DNA from: Gautieria morchelliformis | Taxonomy: Eukaryota > Basidiomycota > Agaricomycetes > Gomphales > Gomphaceae | Direction: 5' to 3' | DNA length: 64,000 nucleotides | NCBI GenBank assembly: GCA_015179125.1 | Contig: WHVA01000337.1 | Location: 62,001-126,000, forward strand | In this document: piece after piece, positions 30,264 to 40,889 of the stretch | How the letters are laid out: every line of letters begins with the position of its first letter | Position numbering within the stretch: the first letter of the stretch is position 1 | The notes under the pieces: model-generated | What the model saw: only the letters and a program-made list of their open reading frames with translations | Told to the model about the DNA's origin: nothing | Database searches by the model: none | Translations under genes and position numbers: made by a program

Positions 30264-33200
30264 AGGAAAAGGGAAAGGAGTCAGCAGAGTCACTGGACGA
30301 CCTCATCAAGAAACTTACCTCGCTGCAAGTTCACGACACCCACTATGCGGTCAATTACGCAAAGTTGGTACTCTACTACCCAACAGTAGCCGATCGTCTT
30401 GCGGCACCTGCGACGTTCCAAGCAGGAAAAGCAGCGCCTTACGCACCTCCGGGGCCGGCAAGGCCATCATACAACTTACAAGCTAATGATCCTTGGCCGT
30501 GTGCCTTTTGTAAACGACTCGGCTGCGCTACGAGGAGGTGTGACGTGGCCGCACAGTATATCAGAGAGGGGAAGATCGTTCAAAGGGGGGACTGGTACCG
30601 TTGGCCAGACAACTCACGAATCCTGACGCATGAGAAGGGCATCAAGTTCGTAGTGGACACGGAGTTGGAGCGCCGTCGAGTCCCAGCGGCATCCATTCAG
30701 GAAGTCCCAACCCAACCAGCCATGTTTGTCGGTGCGGATGCCACATCGTTGGAGGAGAACGGGACGGAGAGTTTCGTGGTGGAGGTAGAGGAGGGAGGAA
30801 GTGGGGCGAGGGAAGAGAGAGTGAGAGAAGAGCGACCAGTACTGTTGGCACCAGCCAGTGCACAGGGAGCAGGAGGTTACCGGGCTCCGGATTCTGCAAC
30901 ACAATACAAATTCCGTTCCAAGATTGAGGAATCCTGCTCACCAGAAGACATCTTTAACGCAGTACTTGACACTCCAGTCACGCTACCCCTTCGACACATT
31001 GCTGCGAGCTGCCCAGACGTGAGGCGGCGGATGGTGGACAACTTTAAGACGAGTAAGATTTCGACCCCTACTTTGTTCACGGCGCCCGCAGATGTCCTGC
31101 AGGTGGGAGACGACATCGCCATACCGTACCATTGTCCACCGAGGGAGCTGGACATTCTGCTACAGGGGGTTCACCAGGTCATAGGGGTGTTTGATACGGC
31201 TTCGTCGCTGGTCAACATACGGCATGGACTGGTAAAGAAACTGGGACTCGCCGTCAATCCAGATGTGCGAGTCAGCATGACGATGGCGAACGGCGGGGGG
31301 GACTCAACAACAGGGGTGGTGGAAAATCTGCAAATTACGATAAGTTCGATCACGATCCCTGTCCACGCACATGTAGTCGATGACAATGCACCATATGATG
31401 TGCTGCTGGGCCGGCCGTTCCAGGTTATTGGAAAGATCGACACTACAAGCGCAGGCGAGACACTCATTATTCATGACCCTCGACACACTCACCACAGGAT
31501 CCACGTCCCTACTCGACCCCACGTAACACCGTGCCGCCACAGCAGTCACTACCTAGGTCTCGCAAGCTTGTCAAAGCTCACCACGATCAGCAGGCTGACA
31601 CCGCCGGTTCCTGCCCTTCGAGCTAATGTGTCCGCAGGAACGTGCTCCTGGCTGCAGGAGGTATATGGCATACCAGGGCCTGCGGATGTTTTTGTCGCGC
31701 GCAGGTACAAGCCTGTCGAACGACGAGTCCGACCTGTTGCAACAACCCTACCAGAGGAGTGTCATGTCAAACGAAGGTTTCCAGAAGACCCGTTGAGATC
31801 ACTTACGCTTTTGCCAACGAAGCCAGCGGGGAGGTTGGAGTTTGGAACAAGGTTGACGAAGGAGAGATGGGAGGAGTTGAAGGTAGGGGAGGATGGTTTC
31901 CTGTGGGAAGAGGAAGTGAGGTTAGCTTTTGCGGTGTTAAAGAACAACGAGGAGGGGTTGGCATGGACAGAAGCCGAGAAGGGACGGTTCAGGGATGACT
32001 ACTTCGAGCCGGTAGTGATCCCGACGATTGAACACGAACCTTGGGCCGAGCGTAACTATCCTATTCCACCCGGTCTTTTTGAGCAGGTTGTGTCCATCGT
32101 CAAGGACAAGATTGCCTTGGGAGTGTTTGAGCCTTCATCGTCTTCCTACCGGTCGAAGTGGTTCTGTGTCGCGAAAAAGAATGGCGCCCTGCGGATTGTT
32201 CATGACCTCCAGCCGTTGAATGCTGTAACAATCAAAGATGCCAGCCTGCCGCCTGCAGTAGAACAGTATGCAGAACGTTGTGGAGGGCGTAGTATTTACT
32301 CACTAGGTGACATCTTTGTGGGGTATGATCACAGGCCTTTGGACAAGCACTCGCGAGACCTGACGACATTCCAAACACCTCTTGGGCCTCACCGTCTCAC
32401 AGCTCTACCCATGGGTTGGACTAACTCAGTACCTATCTTCCATGGTGATATCTGCTTTATACTTCAGGATGAAACGGATTGCGCACCACCTTTCATCGAT
32501 GATGTCCCCATACTAGGGCCCCGAATTCGCTATGAGAAAACAGATGGCACGTACGAAACTATTCCGGACAATCCTGGCATTCGGAGATTTGTGTGGGAGC
32601 ATTTTGAAGATGTAAATCGAGTGTTGCATCGCTTTAAACACGCTGGCGCAACCATATCAGGGAAAAAGTTGTTTCTAGGGGTTCCAGAGCTTACCGTGGT
32701 GGGACATCGCTGTACCTTCCAGGGCCGAATCCCAGACACGGAAAAAATCGATAAGATTGTCAACTGGCCAGCGTGTCAGAACGCCTCCGAAGTTCGTGGT
32801 TTTCTGGGAACCTGTGGGGTCGTCAGGATATTTATCCCTGGCTTCGCAGAGCTGGCTTTACCTTTGGTTAGGCTAACAATGAAGCAGGTGGAATTTGTGT
32901 GGGGGGAGAGGGAGGAGGGTGCGATGGCAAAGCTAAAGGAGGGGGTGGTGTCGGCGGAGGCTTTATCAGCAATCAACTACACAGCGGCAGGACAAGATAT
33001 TACCCAGCGTCGTGTTATTCTCGCAGTAGACTCATCCGTCCTCGCGGTCGGATGGATCCTATTGCAATTGGACGGGGAGGGACAGCGCCGCCCTTCGAGG
33101 TACGGTTCAATAGCATGGAATGCGCGAGAATCGAGGTACTCACAGGCAAAGCTGGAGTTGTACGGGCTTTTCCGGGCCCTACGGGCAAATCGGCTCCATC

Positions 33201-34198
33201 TTGTTGGTTTACCGACCTTCGATGTTGAGGTGGACGCTAAGTACATTCGGGGAATGCTAAATAATCCTGACATTCAGCCAAATGCTGCCATGAACCGTTG
33301 GATCCTCGGAATTTTGCTCTTCGATTTTAAGCTAGTACACGTACCGGCGAAGAACCACAAAGGACCTGACGGGCTGTCCAGACGAAGGAAGGCGAAGGGG
33401 GATATGGAGGAGAGGGAGGGCGAGGCGGAGGAGTGGATCGACGACATGTTGGACATGGGGGTTTGGGTAAATTCCTGGTGGAGACGGGGTATTCAGAATT
33501 GTGAATGGGACGACATGGAAGAGAGAAGGGAGGGCACGACAGGGGAGAACGGGGGAATAAAGGGAGTGGTTGAACAGATTGGGGAAAGGCAGGGTGAGAA
33601 CGGCAAGGGAAGGCAGGTTGAGGGAAAGGAGCGGGGCTGGATGGGCAGGATAGGGGAGGAAGGGACGGGAAAGGATAAGGACGGAAAAATGGGGGACTGG
33701 CAGGATGAAGACGGCAAGGGTAGGCTGGTTGAGGGAGAGGAAAGAGATTCTGAGATGACGATGAGGAATGACGAAAGCGAACGGGGAAGGGAGGGCACAA
33801 AGGGAGAGGATGGGAGAGAAAAGGGAAAACATGGGGATGAAACTAAAGACAACGGGAAGGAGCGAAGAGGGGAGAACGTGACAAGGGAAGTTGGGAGAGG
33901 CAAAAGGGAGGACAGGATGAGCGGAGAAGGAATATATATGGGAGAAGAGAGTGAGGAAGCGAGGGACAGGACCAGAGGGGCAGGGAGAAGGCAGGAAGAG
34001 AACGGAGGGAGAGAAGGGGGGACGGGGCAAGAGGAGAAGGAAGTGGGGCTAGGAAGGCGGGAGAGGTGGACGGACATGAGGGGGGAGCGAAAAGCAAAAA
34101 GGAGAGAGTGGAGAGGGAGGAAGACAAGGGAGGGAACGGGGAGGGGGCTAAGAAAGGAGAAGAGAGAGATGACGCACGAGCAAAAAAAAAGGGAGTAG
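30233..34198 (+). CDS. gypsy-2 Pol (protease, RT, RNase H) with long charged tail
   Basis: An uninterrupted frame of 1321 codons. Near residue 90 is a cysteine cluster, CAFCKRLGCATRRC, a knuckle variant with Cys in place of His. Protease has GVFDTASSLVNIRHGLV and YDVLLGRPF (31190-31430). RT has GALRIVHDLQPLN, LTALPMGWTNSVPIFHGD and the catalytic box FIDDVPI (about 32490-32510), Phe-Ile in place of Tyr-Val. RNase H has ILAVDSSVLAVGWILLQ, the block starting AKLELYGLFRALRAN, and VPAKNHKGPDGLSRR (33350-33390). About 260 residues rich in Glu, Gly, Arg and Lys follow. The frame ends after a run of nine A (34182-34190). Integrase is in a different frame downstream. Confidence 0.9.
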   Translation: MRFGKGGTDVKEKGKESAESLDDLIKKLTSLQVHDTHYAVNYAKLVLYYPTVADRLAAPATFQAGKAAPYAPPGPARPSYNLQANDPWPCAFCKRLGCATRRCDVAAQYIREGKIVQRGDWYRWPDNSRILTHEKGIKFVVDTELERRRVPAASIQEVPTQPAMFVGADATSLEENGTESFVVEVEEGGSGAREERVREERPVLLAPASAQGAGGYRAPDSATQYKFRSKIEESCSPEDIFNAVLDTPVTLPLRHIAASCPDVRRRMVDNFKTSKISTPTLFTAPADVLQVGDDIAIPYHCPPRELDILLQGVHQVIGVFDTASSLVNIRHGLVKKLGLAVNPDVRVSMTMANGGGDSTTGVVENLQITISSITIPVHAHVVDDNAPYDVLLGRPFQVIGKIDTTSAGETLIIHDPRHTHHRIHVPTRPHVTPCRHSSHYLGLASLSKLTTISRLTPPVPALRANVSAGTCSWLQEVYGIPGPADVFVARRYKPVERRVRPVATTLPEECHVKRRFPEDPLRSLTLLPTKPAGRLEFGTRLTKERWEELKVGEDGFLWEEEVRLAFAVLKNNEEGLAWTEAEKGRFRDDYFEPVVIPTIEHEPWAERNYPIPPGLFEQVVSIVKDKIALGVFEPSSSSYRSKWFCVAKKNGALRIVHDLQPLNAVTIKDASLPPAVEQYAERCGGRSIYSLGDIFVGYDHRPLDKHSRDLTTFQTPLGPHRLTALPMGWTNSVPIFHGDICFILQDETDCAPPFIDDVPILGPRIRYEKTDGTYETIPDNPGIRRFVWEHFEDVNRVLHRFKHAGATISGKKLFLGVPELTVVGHRCTFQGRIPDTEKIDKIVNWPACQNASEVRGFLGTCGVVRIFIPGFAELALPLVRLTMKQVEFVWGEREEGAMAKLKEGVVSAEALSAINYTAAGQDITQRRVILAVDSSVLAVGWILLQLDGEGQRRPSRYGSIAWNARESRYSQAKLELYGLFRALRANRLHLVGLPTFDVEVDAKYIRGMLNNPDIQPNAAMNRWILGILLFDFKLVHVPAKNHKGPDGLSRRRKAKGDMEEREGEAEEWIDDMLDMGVWVNSWWRRGIQNCEWDDMEERREGTTGENGGIKGVVEQIGERQGENGKGRQVEGKERGWMGRIGEEGTGKDKDGKMGDWQDEDGKGRLVEGEERDSEMTMRNDESERGREGTKGEDGREKGKHGDETKDNGKERRGENVTREVGRGKREDRMSGEGIYMGEESEEARDRTRGAGRRQEENGGREGGTGQEEKEVGLGRRERWTDMRGERKAKRREWRGRKTREGTGRGLRKEKREMTHEQKKRE

Positions 34199-34211
34199 GA
34201 CGATACTCTGA

Positions 34212-35641
34212 GCAAGGTACTCTGCGGTTTCCGGTCTTTTCCCTGACAGATCAGGCCACCACAGGCCTGCAGATTCCGCGGGGGTGAAGGACGAGGAGGT
34301 GGATGGGGTGTTGAGACAGGTACGGGAGTTCTTGGACACGGCGCAAAAGCCGGCAGGAATGGAGGAGAAGCCGTTGCGACGTTTTCTCAGCTATGCACGG
34401 CAGTTCTTCTTGAAGGGTAGTCGACTGTGGAGGCGGCGGGAGACAGGTTATCATCAGCTGGTTATCGATCCGGAGAAGCGACTCGCCATTATCATGCAGG
34501 CACACGACGAACTGGGGCACAAGGGGCTGTATTCGACACGGCGCATGCTTATGGACAGATTTTGGTGGCCCGGACTGGAACACGATGTCTCCTGGTTTAT
34601 CAAAACTTGTCACGAATGTCAAATCAGGAATACGGCACACCTTTTTATTCCACCAACGCCGTCAATTCCTGCGCCCTTATTCCGCAAAGCATACTTCGAT
34701 ACGGCTCTTTTCCCAGCTGTGCAGGGATTTCGCTATCTGGTCCAGGCGCGCTGCAGCCTCACGAACTACCCGGAGTGGACGAAGTTGAAGAGAGAGACGG
34801 GGGTGGCTGTGGGGAGGTTCATTTTCGAGAATTTGTTGTGCAGGTGGGGAGGGGTGGAGACGATCGTCACGGACAACGGGGCTCCTATAGTCGCTGGACT
34901 CGATTGGCTTAGCAAGACATACCATATCAACCACATCCGGATCTCACCTTATAACAAGCAGGCCAACGGCATCGTCGAACGCAGCCATCGAACGATCCGG
35001 GAGTCCATCATCAAGGCGTGCGAGGGGACCCAACGCGCTGGCCAACAGTTGCGCCATTTGCGTTCTGGGCAGACCGCGTCACTGTAAGGAAATCGACAGG
35101 TTATTCACCGTTCTACATGGTCCATGGGGTAGAGGCAGTCTTACCTTTCGATCTGGCGGAGGCAACGTTCCTTGTGCCCAAACTTGAGAAGCCGCTTACG
35201 GACGCGGAGTTGATTGCAGTTCGCGCACGACAGCTCGAGAAACGCGATGACGACCTGGCGGCCATTCATGACCGTGTTCTAAAAGCACGTTACTCATCGA
35301 TTGGGCAATTCGAGAGGGACCACGCACATACCATACGCAACTACAACTTCGCTCCCGGTACCCTCGTGCTCGTCCGCAACACGCGTATTGAAAACGACCT
35401 GTCCCGCAAGTCAAAACCGCGCTATCTGGGACCGATGATCGTAGTCAGAAGGACTCGCAACGGGGCCTACATCCTTGCGGAACTCACCGGGGCCGCCGCA
35501 AAACTCCCGTATGCGGCGTTTCGTCTCATACCCTATTATCCGCGCTCGCGCACCTGCATCGATGTGACGGCAATTGTTGATCCCACGGAGGTTCCTGTTG
35601 ATGAGGATGTGAAGGCGGTGGCGGATGGGGAGGAGGAGTAG
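34212..35641 (+). pseudogene. gypsy-2 integrase in two frames
   Basis: The frame is open from 34212 without an ATG and holds the H2C2 zinc domain (HDELGHKGLYSTRRML and KTCHECQIRN). The core has YFDTALFPAVQGF, IVTDNGAPIV and NGIVERSHRTIRE with the D, D, E residues. It stops at 35087. The C-terminal part, 35018-35641 in another frame, contains STGYSPFYMVHGVEAVLPFD, YNFAPGTLVLVRNTRIE and the Lys-Pro-Arg-Tyr-Leu-Gly-Pro motif (KPRYLGPMIVV), the GPF/Y-type module. The shift comes from a G run near 35024-35027 that is one base short, the only clear lesion. Confidence 0.83.
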
Positions 35642-35675
35642 AGAGTAAGCGGTTCTTTCGAGGGGTGGGAGGAGA

Positions 35676-35964
35676 TGTAAGACAGCGTAGCTGTCTAGTT
35701 GCGGATGATGCGCACACAAGCACCCACACACAGCCGCGGGTGGACAAGTCCACATATCCTATCCTGTCCACATATCTTGTCCACCGGCTTACTCACGTCA
35801 TGTCCACAATACCTTGCTATTTTTAGTTTTCTCATTGTTCCTCCCAGATATAAGTAGTACATTTTAGGACGGAATAGATCATCTTTCGAGCCCCCTCTCA
35901 CTCGCGCAGCTTTCCTCTAAGTCATACCCATCGAAGCATCACCAGGCCTGAACGACGCCCTACA
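35676..35964 (+). repeat. 3' LTR of gypsy-2
   Basis: A 289-bp copy identical by eye to the 5' LTR, preceded by the polypurine tract and followed by the CTCC target duplication. Confidence 0.94.
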
Positions 35965-36751
35965 CTCCTTTAGCCCAGCAATTTTCGATAGTGTGTCCAG
36001 GCTTTTTGCAGTTGGTGCATATATGTGCCTTCTGCGCCTTCTGGTCCTTCTTGGTAGACGAACCAATAAACACTTGCTCTTCTTGCAGGAGTGTTTTCTT
36101 CCTGTCATACTGAGCAGTTAGTACCCTAATAATATTGTCAGGGACTAAGGGCCTCCCGCATTCTTCAAGCGAAGTGGTGAGGGCACTCATGACTGCCTCA
36201 TAGGATGGTGGAAGTGATGCAAGGATGATGTCCATGAATTCTTCTTCAGAAACTCTGGCTCCCATCTCTTTAAGATGAGCATATAGGTCTTGGGCCTTGT
36301 CCAAGTGATCTCTCAAGTCTCCATCCTCAGGACATCTCATACTGCGGAGTTGTCTCTGCAGGCTGGTGAGGACCATCTTGGGCTTTTTGGTCATTTCATT
36401 GACCAGTGCATCCCAAGTCTGTTTTGCTGTCTTTTGTTTCTGTAGCATCAGAGCTAGTGACTCTGACACTGAGATGATGACTTGGGTCTTGGCTTGTCCT
36501 TCTCTAGCAAGATATCTCTCCAGCCTCTCCTTGGCCTTATCTATCTGAGTTTCCTCAGCTTCTGTAAGAATATGGCCTGGGGGCATGACTGGAGGATCAG
36601 CAGGTCGAGTGACTCTCCCTTCTGCATGCTTGAGTAGATTTTTGGACTCGAAATAGCTGATGAGAGTGGCTCGCCACAATGGCCAATTACTTCCATCTGT
36701 AGCAAGCTTCTCAACACCCAAAAGCTTCTGTGAAGTGTCTCTGGGGCCCAT
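35965..36751 (-). pseudogene. copia-4 Gag, N-terminal part up to gypsy-2 insertion
   Basis: The start MGPRDTSQKLLGVEKLATDG is notable because its ATG lies in the primer site (TTATGGGCCCC). The frame is a copia-type Gag (LWRATLISYFESKNLL, LVNEMTKKPKMVLTSLQRQL) ending with knuckle CTNCKKPGHTIENCWAKG. There gypsy-2 is inserted with a 4-bp duplication. The frame continues on the far side at 28982 with GGKEGQGPCQKKKAKG, and joining the two sides restores frame. Confidence 0.85.
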
Positions 36752-36759
36752 AACCCAGT

Positions 36760-37242
36760 AGAGGACAGGAATTATAGGCAGTAGGACTGGACTTTGGATT
36801 CAAAAGAATGGACTAGAAATCAATTCACTCTCTCAGTGAATTTAGTTGTCACTATTAATATTATACACTACCTAGAAATCAATTCACTACAGGATTTCTG
36901 GGTCAACAAATCGTAGAAAAATAAGACTAATTTACTTGCCTCTCTCAGTGAATTTAGTTGTCACTGAGAGAGGGGGGAAATGTGTCTTATGTGCATATAC
37001 TACCAGCTGGCCCTTTAGCACCCATGGCAGCGCGCATCGAAATGATTACATAAGAGAGCTGGTGGTGAAAAGAAGAAAAAACAAATCGAAATAGAAGTAC
37101 AAATCTTTGATAGAAAATTTCATAAAAATTCTGAAAAATAAAATGATCATAGTAGAACAATCTGAAAAGAAAGTGGAAAGAAATATGTATGGTGGAATTT
37201 ATTTGGCTTGATTTTGGTGCAGGAGCATAAATGCACCCAACA
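36760..37242 (-). repeat. 5' LTR of copia-4
   Basis: It begins TGTTGGGTGCATTTATGC at 37242 (minus strand) and ends near CTCTA before the primer site. Inside are several copies of CTCTCTCAGTGAATT and its inverse, as in the solo LTRs at 37744 and 40890. The exact inner border is uncertain by a few bases. Confidence 0.8.
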
Positions 37243-38650
37243 ATCCCGTTGCCCGAGCCGGTGGTCATGCATTTGGCTGCCGCAAAAGCTTGGATTCTGG
37301 CGGCGAAGTATGCACTGGAAAGGAGTGTGGCTAAGGTGAAGCTGAGGTCCTCGGGACTGAAGAAAATGAAGATGACCAAGGAGTTGGACGAGGAGGAGTC
37401 AGATGAAGAGGTAAGTCCTCAGGTCAGTTCGGTCAGGGTTTGACTTATATATATATTTTTTGTTGCAGCGTGAGCCGTGCAATGCATGCAGGCGGCGCAA
37501 CACACTGTGTCCATGTGGGAAAAAACCGCATGCCAGCAATGCATGGACCGAAAGGTCTGGTGTAGCTTCCTGGACAGGAAACGGAAGCGAAAGGATGAGG
37601 AGGGAATGGAGGGGCCAGGGCTGAAGAAGGCCAAAGTTGTGTCGATCAAACCGTCGGGAGCCATACTGACAGTCCACATCAGTGCCAGGCCATCGGGGAT
37701 GGGAATTAAGGGTTTAAAACCTGATGGGTATTCCGGAGCCGAGTGTTAGCAATTAGGGGCTATGGCAGGGAAGGTTCGGTAGAGTTCTTAGAAAGCTAAA
37801 ATCAAATACACTCTCTCAGTGAATTTATTGTCACTGATGTATTAGTACAATACCTAAAATCAAATACACTACATGATTTTCAGTCAACATGTTATGAAAA
37901 TACAAAGAATACTACTCGCCTCTCTCAGTGAATTTATTGTCACTGAGAGAGGAGCACAATCCTGTCTCAGAACGCATATACCTGCACCTGGCCCTTTAGC
38001 GCCCAAGGGCTCGCGCGTCGAAGTCATTTCAAACTCCGCTTGGTGCAGCCGCCTGTGAAAATAGGAATAACAAAATGAAATGGAGAGGTAGGGAGTGACT
38101 AGAAAATTTTGAAAATAAACAGAGAAGTGAATGCATGGTACAAGAACAATATGAGAAGAGATTGAAACACCATATAGTAAATCGAACATATTATGCTTGA
38201 TTTTGGTGCAGGAGCATAAATGCACCCAACACCGAGGTGTCCAGGATGCTGAGGGACTTGCTGTCCCAACAAAACCAGCAGCTGGAGCGAAGCAACCATT
38301 TGCTTTGGGGTGTCCTCTATTTTGTGCAGTAGATTGAGTGGCACAATTCTCACATGAACAAGTGGCTGCACTTGTGGACTACAGCAGCAGAAAATGCTGC
38401 TTTGTGGTTGCGTTCAGACTCAGGTTGGGGTGGGTTCAATTTGGCTGGGGGTTCAGGTTCGGGTTTGGGAATTGGGGAAAAGGGCAAAGAGTCAGAGGAA
38501 AGAGAGAGAGAGAAAGAGAAAGAGGAAGAGGAAAGAGCAGAGACAGGATCGGGTTCGGAGAGCAGGAACGAGGATGCAGAAAAGACGAGGGATGGGGGTT
38601 CGGATGTGGAATCGGGGGATGACAAGGATGTGACTATGGAAGACAACTAG
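37243..38650 (+). pseudogene. cysteine-motif protein gene remnant split by solo LTR
   Basis: The exon 37243-37410 (LAAAKAWILAAKYALERSV, acidic end) is followed by an intron with donor GTAAGTCC and acceptor TTTTGTTGCAG (about 37411-37469). Then come two cysteine motifs, EPCNACRRRNTLC and TACQQCMDRKVWCSF, in different frames, so a frameshift lies between them. A basic RKRKRKD and GLKPDGYSGAE follow. The solo LTR (37744-38231) interrupts. Then VSRMLRDLLSQQNQQLERSN continues, and a TAG after YFVQ precedes an open C-terminus rich in Glu and Ser (MNKWLHLWTTAAENAA to KDVTMEDN). Copia-4 removed the 5' part. The paired C-x2-C-x6-C pattern resembles a large family seen in mushroom genomes; its function is unknown to me. 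Confidence 0.6.
37744..38231 (-). repeat. solo LTR of copia-4 family (488 bp)
   Basis: Plus-strand reading starts TGTTAGCAATTAGGGGC and ends GGAGCATAAATGCACCCAAC + A. The 5-bp duplication CCGAG is at 37739-37743 and 38232-38236. It contains a perfect stem-loop CCTCTCTCAGTGA / TCACTGAGAGAGG at 37919-37952. Confidence 0.93.
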
Positions 38651-38833
38651 ACTAATGATGTTTTTGGGGTTTTCTATCCTAATGTGAATCTTTTTTCTTG
38701 GTACTTTTTGTTTCAGGATCGAGATCGGGAACAGAAGTGAAATGAACAGACAGAGAGAAAATCCGAGGACTACAAGTGTAGCTATTCGGCAAAACAGCGG
38801 AGATGAACATAGCAAAAGAGTGTTGTGTCTAAC

Positions 38834-39402
38834 TGTAAGAACCCGGCCTTTGGCCGGTTACTTACCGGTATAACTTTCTTCCGAGCCCGAGCCCGAGCCC
38901 CAGCTAGAGCTCATATCCGACCTTGATCCCATGCCCGTATCCCCTTAGTTACTGATTCTGCTCCATCACGCATCATTCATATATTACCTCGCCCTGACCT
39001 CACCCTGATTCCCACAAATATGTTCGCCCCTGACTCGTACCCTCACCCCGTATATAAACCCTCCTGTATGCATTCCTACTCCTCAGTCTGAAAATCAACT
39101 ATCGTATAACTTCGATCCCGAGCTAGTTTCTAAGCCTCGCCTCTTAAGCCAAACCTCACCTCTTATTCGTTTGCCTCCGAAGTTGGGACTCGTGCGTAGG
39201 GTCGGCGCAGCACATAAGCTGAAGCCTAGTCCCTCTCCGACTTCCCCATCCAAACCTCGCCCCGTAACCTCGGACCGTGCCTCGGGTTTCGCTCCCGACC
39301 TCGGTCAACCTTACGACGGATTGTATCCTAACAAATTCGCCAAACGGCATACTTATTTGCACAAGCTATTCATGCATTCACTGTGTTCACTAATACACGA
39401 TA
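38834..39402 (+). repeat. probable solo LTR of another gypsy-like family (569 bp)
   Basis: It starts TGTAAGAACCCGG, has CCCGTATATAAACCC near 39047 as a TATA-type promoter, and ends ACACGATA. CTAAC occurs directly on both sides (38829-38833 and 39403-39407). The terminal TA instead of CA is unusual, so the right border is less sure. No second copy is in the window. Confidence 0.5.
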
Positions 39403-39734
39403 CTAACGCCTAAAAACCAATCTTGACAACTTGCTCCAGGTTCTGCCAGAAGGTCTGATCTGGTCCTGCTGTTCGCCTGGTGGCTGCTGGTTCGCGTTCT
39501 GGGTTGTGACGTGGCGGGTGGGGGGGGGGTGGGTCTGTGCTCAGCGGCATGTGTTTTTTGCTTAGCTTCTTTGTGTGGAAGCGTGGATGCCATCGCCGCA
39601 GTGCTGCTGTGAGGCTTCCTGAAGGTGTGGGTTGAATGTGTGTGGAGGAAAATGGTGTTTGGGTTTTTGGATGTGGTGGTTAGTGTGAGAAAGTTTTTCA
39701 CAAGCCCCTTAAACCCACCCGCTGCCACTGCCGC

Positions 39735-40705
39735 CACCGCACCCTTGCCCACACCCTTGCCCTTATCTTTGTGCACCCCGCCCACCACGCCACTCGGGAA
39801 TGGGAGTGGGAAAGGACCTGCGCCCAACGCGTACCCCGTGCCCATGCAAATGCTCCCCCTCTGACCCCGCACGCACACCGCGCCGCACTCCCCGTGCCCG
39901 CATGCACACCGTGACCCGCCTCAGCACTTGATCGCTAACACAAACTCAACCGCAAGCTACACCACGCTCACATGTGCCATGGGCTGTTATGGTCACACGT
40001 CCTGGTGTGGGTGTTGGTCCCGGAGTCCTGGGGCTGATGCAGGGGTGCAGAGTTTGGTCTGTGCGGTGGCATTAGGCGCATTTACCAAGGCTTGGGAGGA
40101 ATGGGATATGTGGGTGTATGTATGAGGTATGAGGTATGAGGCACAGAGCAACTCGAAAGTATCAGGAGTGTTATGCGATGCCAGGTACGTGCACCAGCCT
40201 GGGCGTCGTCAGTATTCGTTTCAGGTGGGGAGGGAAGGGAAGTGCCGCCGTCGCGGCTCGACTAGACTACGTATAGACTGGCGTGAGGGTGGAGCCGGGG
40301 TGTCGGGAGAGTGTATCGTGTATCGTATACTACTAAACACGCCAGGTGTGAGACATCTGTTAATATCTGCTAACGTTAGGTGCAAGACCAAAACAAGAGT
40401 TCTGTGTTAGCGAAGCCCGCTGAGACATTATCGAAAGACAAAGGGTAAAATGTAATGTTATTGTTGACTGTTATTATTCTTTGCCTTTCGCTTTGGCTTG
40501 AATTCAAGTTGTAACTTGTGTCCTACTAATTCAGATGACCAAGTGTAGTTGTAGTTCCGAGTCTGAGTCTGTAGGTCAGTTTACTGCACTGGTCGTTTGC
40601 CACACACCGTGCAAAGTACTTGTTCTTCGGATCACACCGCCACCGCCACATCTCGATTCAGATCGATCTGCAACGCATGATTTCCCAGCGCTAGTTCCGA
40701 CTCTC
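39735..40705 (+). repeat. segmental duplicate B of GC-rich gene-like segment
   Basis: It matches 46300-47355 in order over about 1 kb, for example CCCACCACGCCACTCGGGAA, GCATGCACACCGTGAC, the cluster around GGCTCGACTAGACTA, and the tail TCCGAGTCTGAGTCTGTAGGTC. It has frequent substitutions and small indels. The coding frame is broken, so this copy is a decayed paralogue. The product is unknown. Confidence 0.75.
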
Positions 40706-40889
40706 CGACGCGGTATGCATAGATTCTAACCTGGCCGATGCAATTAGCTGTAATTTAGATCCCATCCTCCCATGCTTTCCTTCTCTGACTTCAGCTCTAG
40801 CGCTGTCTCGTGCTTCGCCACCACATACGTGCGCATTGGCTCTGCATCTACGAATGAATACCACACAGTGGAAGAGGGCATGATGAGGA

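Larger units (their letters stand above)
28983..35964 (+). mobile_element. gypsy-2, recent full-length Ty3/gypsy element, 6982 bp
   Basis: The LTRs of 289 bp (28983-29271 and 35676-35964) appear identical by eye. A 4-bp duplication CTCC flanks the element (28979-28982 and 35965-35968), and excision in silico restores the copia-4 Gag frame. The primer site probably starts at TGGTGTGCTCC (29275), three bases inside the LTR. A purine tract, GAGGGGTGGGAGGAGA, ends at the 3' LTR. The domain order is Gag, protease, RT, RNase H, integrase. Confidence 0.95.
26096..37242 (-). mobile_element. copia-4, dead Ty1/copia element split by gypsy-2
   Basis: In minus orientation it has a 5' LTR (about 36760-37242), primer site and gag (36751-35965). 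The gypsy-2 insertion follows, then the rest of gag, protease, integrase, a remnant of RT, RNase H (26934-26356), and a partial 3' LTR (26342 to about 26096). Two solo LTRs of the same family lie at 37744 and 40890. RT has a large deletion, so this copy was already dead or died early. The lower end of the 3' LTR is missing, perhaps lost with the neighbouring sequence at 26000-26095. Confidence 0.85.

Noticed and set aside
33327-34215. Long minus-strand ORFs (up to 240 codons) rich in Pro, Ser, Leu and Phe
   Set aside because: They are the reverse of the purine-rich Glu/Gly/Arg coding tail of gypsy-2 Pol. Low-complexity purine runs leave the opposite strand free of stops.
38500-38560. GAGAGA/AAAGAG microsatellite
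   Set aside because: It encodes the Glu/Arg-rich tail of the cysteine-motif pseudogene, so it is explained as coding low complexity.
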